A DNA stretch of 64,000 bases, from NCBI RefSeq assembly GCF_000835495.1, contig NW_015622542.1, forward strand, positions 5,044,485 through 5,108,484, given 5' to 3'. The translations under genes were made by a program, and so were the position numbers. Origin of the DNA: Cladophialophora immunda. Lineage: Eukaryota; Ascomycota; Eurotiomycetes; Chaetothyriales; Herpotrichiellaceae. Shown one piece after another: positions 57,965 through 64,000 of the stretch. The notes beneath the pieces were generated by a model. It worked only from the letters and a program-made list of their open reading frames with translations, did no database searches and was not told the DNA's origin. The stretch's first letter is position 1, and every line of letters begins with the position of its first letter.

Positions 57965-58877
57965 GACAATCGCTATGTGGAGGGTAGAGGAAGAGAATGG
58001 AGATACAAGAAGCCAAAGGGAATCCAAGAAGGTGCAGAAATGCTCTGTATACCAAGCAGCACCTTTGTTGCATACACGATTAATTAATGGACGAACAGTA
58101 AATCACATTTGGGGCTGGCGACGCAGGCACCAGGGACTCGCCAGCTGCAGTTTGTTGGGTTTCCAAAGGGCTACTAGGCTTGTCCCCCCCCCCCCCATGA
58201 AGGGCAGCAGCCGACACGCCCCATGGCGGCTGCCCGTTTGGCGTCACTGGCTCTGATAAGATAGGGACCCAGGCACAGCACCCGGGTTCAGTTGGTGCCC
58301 CTCAAGCACAACTCGGGCCGCCCATGCAGGTGTTGGAGGTCAGCTTCTCGTTATTGCGGATACGAACTTCTCGAACGTCGAACTCTTTGCGCTATGTTCT
58401 CTCGAGTCATTATGATACATAGCTCTTGTAGACTCCCGACGTAAACGAATGAGTCCAGTATATAATATACATGCGGCGTTTGTCCATCTTTGACTCATGT
58501 TCAGTCAATCCTGCCCGCACGATGCTTGGTGCTTCTTTGTCATTCGCCCGTGGCCGAGAGGCCGTGACTCTCACTAATGGAGCGAGCTTCCGGGTCGCCA
58601 ACTGCGGGCGCAGGTAGTGCATCCTCTGTGCTCATAGGGCAGATCGTCCTTATCCCAGGTGAGCCTCAACCGCACACCCTTAAGAGACAACCTCATCCTT
58701 CGCATCCTGCCTCTTCACTACTTCCAACAGGGCTCCTTTCAACAGCCAGGGCCTGTGCTCTCATCTCTTCGATTTCGGAACCTTGCCCCGCCGAACTGCT
58801 TTCTGCTTGTTCCGGTCGCTCGTTCGCCACTGTCTCGAGAACTTGTACGCGGTATCGACCCGTTATCATCAACGACC
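57965..58877. other. Divergent promoter with poly-C tract
   Basis: About 900 bp between the aminopeptidase (minus) and the R3H-associated gene (plus). A run of 13 C lies at 58184-58196. No supported gene. Confidence 0.45.
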
Positions 58878-59992
58878 ATGGCTATCGTCCCAATAATGTC
58901 GCCCCTTGAAGCAGCGGCGCCTGTGGTCCCACAAAGCACCGAAGAAGTGACTGCCCAGATGAACAAAGTATCCATTGATCCCGTGGCGACACCTGATCGT
59001 TCTCGTGTCGCTACCAACTCGGTTCGGATCACGGTTCCTATCGACGCTACCTCGAGGCAGGCAAGCATCGCTAAGTCGGGCATATACAGCGACCGCAAAC
59101 TCGTGCGTCGCGACAGCCTGGAACGTCGCGAAGCCTTCCTCAAGGGTAAAGAGGGTTCGCGGCAACGACGGCGTTGGGAAAATGGTATTCCTACACCTAC
59201 CCAGAGATGACTGTTCCAAGACTAAAGACAACATGACGAATAGATCGCCTTCTGTCCAACCCTTGGGCTGTTCCTCCTCTGCCCTCCGACTGGGAAATCC
59301 GTCCTACGTACCCCCGACGCACTGTCCCCTACTATCTCGCCCCGCTATGGGATGCCGCCGAGTTTCAACGCGCCGTTGAATCCAAACTCAAGGGTCGCCG
59401 GAACAGCACTCGGCCCCACGGGAGACGTGTGCAGAACACCGGCATAAGTCCTATGGAAGAAGCAGCGATCAACATCCCGAAGGAAGTGCGGGCCAAGCTC
59501 AAGCGCGCCAAAGCAGCCAAGGGACTGCTCCAGGATCTGGAGGAAACAGTCCGGGCATTCGTGCGGCAGTGGAACGACAGAGAAATCCGTCTTCGAAGAG
59601 ATGGTCTGCATGACATTCCTCTGACAAGCGACAGTGAGGATGAGGAAATTGTTTTCATTGGCAGAAATGGTGCTATGCACGACTCAACCAGCAAGGAGCA
59701 GAAGGACAAGGGGGAGGCGGGATGGGATCAAGACGGGACGGTCGGCACCGAAAAGATGGTCTTCGAGGGTCTGGATAAAGACAAAGGCGCCGCTTTTGCG
59801 AGATGGCTGGTTCATTGCGTGGGCAGCTACTACGGCTTGCGAACCTGGAGTGTGACGCGTGACATTGAGGGTGAGGAGAAGAGAAGACAAGCCTATGTGG
59901 GCGTGGACAGCCGAGCAAGAGGATTTCTGGGCCGAGGCGTCGAGGTTGGTCGCGAAATCGAACTTCCACGCCCGCTGTGGGGGATGGTGTGA
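58878..59992 (+). CDS. R3H-associated N-terminal domain protein
   Basis: Two exons, 58878-59184 and 59244-59992, with a 59-nt intron (GTATTC...GAATAG), give 351 residues. The start is the ATG before AIVPIMSPLEAAAP. The splice joins RRRWEN to DRLLSNPWAVPPLPSDWEIRP, the central string of the R3H-associated N-terminal domain. Ahead of it are KLVRRDSLERREAFLKGKEGS, and after it TVPYYLAPLWD. The middle is basic and helical (KLKRAKAAKGLLQDLEE). The C-terminal part, ARWLVHCVGSYYGLRTWSV to PRPLWGMV, is also conserved and is where an R3H-type nucleic-acid-binding fold is expected in homologues. A role in RNA or single-stranded DNA binding is inferred only. Confidence 0.85.
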
Positions 59993-62697
59993 AGGTGATC
60001 CGAACTGCGTTTCCACAGCATTCATTGTAGTGGCCGTCAAAGCTGGTGATCTGTATACACCACTCATCTGTGAGTTTCTGGGTATGGAAATTTCGTCCAA
60101 TTGGTCGATTGTAGAACATTAGACAATTTAATTGCAACAGGATTTTCATGATTCGTGCAAGAGCCCGGATTTCCAGAAGTCTTGCTCATGGACATTCCGC
60201 GCGTTAGCTGAGTGCTGATCAGGCCTCTTCGAGCAGGACCCTGCAGACCTGAAGTGTCGCACCCCGAGCGTGGAGGATATCGTGGAACAACTGGTGGAGC
60301 TGATATGGGCCACGCAGCCAAAGACAGTTTCACAGCATATCGCAACGAATAGAAGGAATTCTTCACAGTCATTGATAAAGCAAGGAGTTTCAGAGCCAAT
60401 GAGATGCCAAAGTCAACTCCCAGAAGCACCAGTAACTTCTGTGTGATGCGACGGGAATGTAAGACGGCCAAGGCAGGCCGAAGTATCACCAGTGGCAGAT
60501 TTCCGGGTTAGATGTAGGTGGCATTTCGTCGATGGAAAGGGAGCTTGTGAACGTGGGCTCCATGCTGTGGTAGTGTAGCGATATCTGGAGAGGTTTGCAA
60601 ATGGATGCGTTCGTTGTACGAACGTGGTCGAGGTGCAAAGTCGGGCATATGACAGTGACAACATTATGACTCGCGCGGCGAACGGCCATTGTAGCAGTCA
60701 TGCTCTATCATGAACCTCCTTGCACGGAAACGGCCGTGAAAATGGGGAACACCATGAATACGGCGCCACGCAGAACCGAGGATGGGGATCTTGAAGTACC
60801 CCGTTCCAGACCCGGCTTAAGCTGCAGCGTTCATGCGAACCGCGCCGGCATAAAGCTCACAGTTCGCATCGGAGTGCGGGTGGTAGCCCCGGATGGGAGC
60901 TGGTGCCCGCAGGGTTCCAGGGACCAGGCCTCAAGGGCTCTGAGCAACCACAAAGCTCCATGACCGACGCTCTTCAGAGCTGCGTAGTCAGGTACGTGCG
61001 AACGCCATCGATCCAACATCATTAGAAGCAAAGTTGGGCATGAACCGTGCCTCATCGCCGTTTTGCGGGTCGAGCCGTTGCTAGTCATGGATGATCCAAG
61101 GCGATGCAACCTACCGAATTTCTCAATTCGGGACTGGTTGCATGACTTTTGTCCAGATTCGTCCTAAAATGCCTCACACCCGATGATTATGATATTGTTG
61201 CCTGACTCAGATTCATCACAGCCGCACGTGCTTGCAATGGAGGGTGCCAGAGGAGGACTCTTTGTTGGAGCTCTAATGCTCTGAGATGCAGGGTGACCCG
61301 ACCCAATGCTTGAAAATGAAGCGAGACATGGCTGCCCAAATGTTGGCATTGTCGGCAGGACAGAAATTTGGAGATTCTTCGACTGCAGCCCCGGAGACGA
61401 GTCCTCTGGTGGTACAGAGGCGCAAGGTACAGCATCTGGCAGTGAACACATGTTCATGGGGCACTCTTGAGCTCCTGGAAACGATTCGAGGGCGCTCCAA
61501 AATGGGCACGGGCATTGCATCCCAGCCAAGATCGAAGCAACGTATCGAAACGCCCAACAGGTGACATGGCCAACTCAGTGCCAATGAAGTGGTGCCACAT
61601 ATTGCCGCAGACTAACGAAGGAAGGAGTTCGTAAGAGCTTCGGCACAGGTTGAATTAAGGCATGCCGCTAATCCCAATATCGCCTAGCTGCCTCGGCCCT
61701 GTCCCGCCAGACCCCGGCCATCGGATTTTCGCTTTTTCTGTTTGACGTGGCGCATTGACCTTGCACCATCACCTGCTTGACACAGAGAAGCGGTCGGTCT
61801 GACAGGCATTAGATTTCTTAGATTTCTTATGTGCACGGCGGAATCCCCGTCATCTTGTCACCTGCTCATCTTCACTGCCCCGTCTGACAGCAAACAAGGT
61901 GATTTTTTTTTTGGCTGTCTGTCCCCCTACGCGTGAGTCCATTTTTGCCATCCCACCACAAGATCCGTTGTTCATCCAACCATCCTCCAACATGGCCGTG
62001 GCCCTTTTCTCCGTCCGACAACCTCCTCGCCACCATTGGCATTGCACTGTTTTTATCTGTCTTCGGCCTGTCGTTTGCCTCCCACGCCACGGAGAACGGT
62101 GCTGGTTCGACCCTCAATGGGGCTTGTCCGGGCCATTGTTACCCCCGTGCAAGTCGGTTACTGGAGTCTCGATGAAGGCTGGTCGCTAAGCAGGATCACT
62201 AAGAGATCTTTAGTTGAACATTCGTGTCTCAGCAAATCCGGGTGCAGGGTGTTTCCAGAAGGAAACTGGTAACCTACGGCAGGTCCCGGCCACACCCGCC
62301 ATATTGCTCTTCTGGCTTGTTGTCTCCTCCGTCCTCACAAATCCGCCGTAGCATGTACGACTGGGGCCGCGCCATCACCTGCGCCTGGTCCTTCCCCCGT
62401 GCAAGATGGCTAGAGGAGGTTGACATCGCCCTTGTCTGCCTGTGGAGTGACCTTGTCACTCAAGTCTGTTTGCTTTTGGGCCTCATCACCAATGATCGCA
62501 ATGGTCTGGCTTCCTTTTGATATGCCGCGGGCGTTGCTACCTCTGGGTCTTTCCATTGCCGTGGCTTCATCACCTTGCACCTCTTTGAAATATTTCTCTT
62601 TTATCAAGACTTAGAATTGCTTCCCATATCATTTCCAGACCAACACCACTGTCCTACTTCACAACATCTTCTGAGCATTCCACATCTTTCCAATATC
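59993..62697. other. 2.7-kb gene-free stretch
   Basis: The longest stretch without a supported gene. Frames are under 145 codons with no domain or good splice partner. The last part (about 61850-62697) is C/T-rich and is probably the leader and promoter of the downstream gene. Confidence 0.45.
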
Positions 62698-63882
62698 ATG
62701 CCACGACTTACCCCAGGTCGGATCTGGTCGAAGGGATCTGCTACTTCTCAGAGCTCCACCTCGACCCGCAGCGACCAGTCCAGCCATTCCAGCCTCTCCA
62801 GTCACACTCAATATACCACACTCACGTCCTGTAGCGACACCAAGCCTATCATCAAGCAGTACCACAGCTATGAGGAGCGTGCGGTCGTTGAGGCGGCCAT
62901 GGTCAATGCCGACGAATATGAACAAGACCCTCGAGCATCAACCGAAACATATACCTCAACAGTTGCTTCTGAGACTGATTCATCGAGACCTCCGAGCTTA
63001 TGTCCCTTGATGAGACATATATGTTACAAGCCTGATGCGATCGCCACCACTCCTATCGAGTTCGGGGAGCTATTTCCATCCACAAGAAGAATTCTTATTC
63101 AACACGACGACACCACTCCCGACGGAAATCTGAATCTTCGCATCGACACTGAGTTGACCATCTCCAAAGGGCACAAGCTGAAATTGACTCTCTTCCACCT
63201 GCGCATGTACGATCTCGCCGAACGCCAGTTCTCACTTCGTCGATATCAGCGGCAGTCGGGTCGGGAAGTCTGCAACTCGAAGCGGAAGTATCTGAAACCA
63301 GTTGCCCAGCAATCATCATCTTTGCCCTCCTCGCCCCGGCGGCGGTCATTCACCTCGACTCTTGCAAAGCTGAATTTCAGAGCACTAAAGAGCAAGCCTG
63401 AGCCCAAGCCGGCTCAAGAGATGCGAGACGAGGAGTCGGACGATGATTTCAGTTCTTTCGCTGCCCAAGTTGATGTCAAAGCGACGATCCCCACGGATAC
63501 CATCAGAGTCGAATTTTCCAATTATGCCCAAGTCGAATTAGAGCGGCGTAAGACAGGAGACGGCAGATATGAGTTTGAGTATTGGGGTGAGCGGTATTCC
63601 TGGAGGCGGAATATCTATCGGGATGAATCAGAGCTGGTGTTCTCTTTTGAGCTGATCACGTCGTCTTCCGGGGCCTGCATTGCCCATATCACTCCAGACA
63701 AGTTGTCACAGAGACAAAGCAGGCAAGAAGCGGCGCTGGGTGGTTGGATTCCACCGTGTAGCCTACGGCTCACGGAGAAGGAAATCTCGAATGACTTGGG
63801 AGACGTGATTATGGCCACCGGACTCATGACCCTTGTGGATGACTGCATCAAAAGACACTGGCACGAGCCACACCGCTCCTAA
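62698..63882 (+). CDS. Conserved fungal protein of unknown function
   Basis: Single exon, 394 residues from the ATG before PRLTPGRIWSKG. The frame is open 41 codons upstream without an ATG in good context. The N-terminal 110 residues are Ser/Thr-rich. The C-terminal part has YEFEYWGERYSWRRNIYRDES, AHITPDKLSQRQSRQEAALGGWIPPCSLRLT and DVIMATGLMTLVDDCIKRHW. This arrangement (YWG..YSWRR, then GGW.PPC, then DVI.ATGL.ALVDD..R) marks a large Pezizomycotina family with no assigned role. There is no signal peptide and no membrane helix, and it is presumably intracellular. Confidence 0.8.
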   Translation: MPRLTPGRIWSKGSATSQSSTSTRSDQSSHSSLSSHTQYTTLTSCSDTKPIIKQYHSYEERAVVEAAMVNADEYEQDPRASTETYTSTVASETDSSRPPSLCPLMRHICYKPDAIATTPIEFGELFPSTRRILIQHDDTTPDGNLNLRIDTELTISKGHKLKLTLFHLRMYDLAERQFSLRRYQRQSGREVCNSKRKYLKPVAQQSSSLPSSPRRRSFTSTLAKLNFRALKSKPEPKPAQEMRDEESDDDFSSFAAQVDVKATIPTDTIRVEFSNYAQVELERRKTGDGRYEFEYWGERYSWRRNIYRDESELVFSFELITSSSGACIAHITPDKLSQRQSRQEAALGGWIPPCSLRLTEKEISNDLGDVIMATGLMTLVDDCIKRHWHEPHRS

Positions 63883-64000
63883 TCCAGGAAGAATTGATCA
63901 GCCTCGGATCGCACTTTATTGACTGGTTCTCTTTGTTCCCCCTCAACCTTTTGTTCAGCCTGAACACAAACTCGGGAATGGATTTCCCATTGCAGCGGTG

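Noticed and set aside
58497..58620. tRNA-like string GTGGCCGAGAGGC
   Set aside because: The rest of a tRNA (paired acceptor stem, anticodon arm and TTCGA loop) could not be laid out around it.

Overview
The window is nuclear DNA of a filamentous ascomycete (Pezizomycotina). The evidence is the gene content (ergosterol C-4 methyl oxidase, NAD-dependent saccharopine dehydrogenase, tyrosinase, NACHT/STAND NTPases, a TMEM16 scramblase and several fungus-only families), the many 43-80 nt introns with GTRNGT donors and CTRAY branch points, and gene spacing of about 2 kb on both strands. Several families are common in Eurotiomycetes, but I cannot place the genus. No rRNA, tRNA, CRISPR array or intact transposon was recognised. 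Gene models were built by joining reading frames at visible splice sites and checking that each joined frame restores the family's conserved segments.

Layout. 0.7-7 kb, minus strand: a transcription-factor-like protein without a zinc cluster, a small conserved protein and a DHA2-type MFS transporter. 7.5-16 kb: ERG25 (divergent from the transporter), a pterin-carbinolamine dehydratase-like protein, a mucin-like single-pass membrane protein, inositol monophosphatase and proteasome ATPase RPT6. 16-25.6 kb: a vacuolar cation/H+ exchanger (VNX1-like), an F-box protein and a TMEM16 scramblase. 26-33 kb: a peroxisomal FMN hydroxy-acid oxidase, an orphan membrane protein and LYS1 (eight exons). 33.2-36.5 kb: a rearranged tract holding a broken NACHT gene and an inverted copy of part of the tyrosinase gene. 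36.5-49 kb: tyrosinase, a hypothetical protein, thymidylate synthase, a two-AN1-finger CUZ1-like protein, a zinc alcohol dehydrogenase and an intact NACHT NTPase. 50-64 kb: conserved fungal proteins (one RING-like, one DUF1774, one R3H-associated) and a secreted M28 aminopeptidase.

The genes are mostly housekeeping and do not form an obvious metabolic cluster. The most unusual structure is at 33.26-36.83 kb. A 90-bp piece of tyrosinase, spanning the end of intron 1 and the start of exon 2, recurs in inverted orientation 3.4 kb upstream. It abuts the Walker A half of a NACHT gene on the minus strand, while the Walker B half of what looks like the same gene lies next door on the plus strand. 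Other points are an ERG25 start codon split by an intron, a GC-AG intron in the scramblase gene, 22-29 nt micro-exons in LYS1, two possible C-termini for the F-box protein, and an MCB (ACGCGT) box in front of thymidylate synthase.
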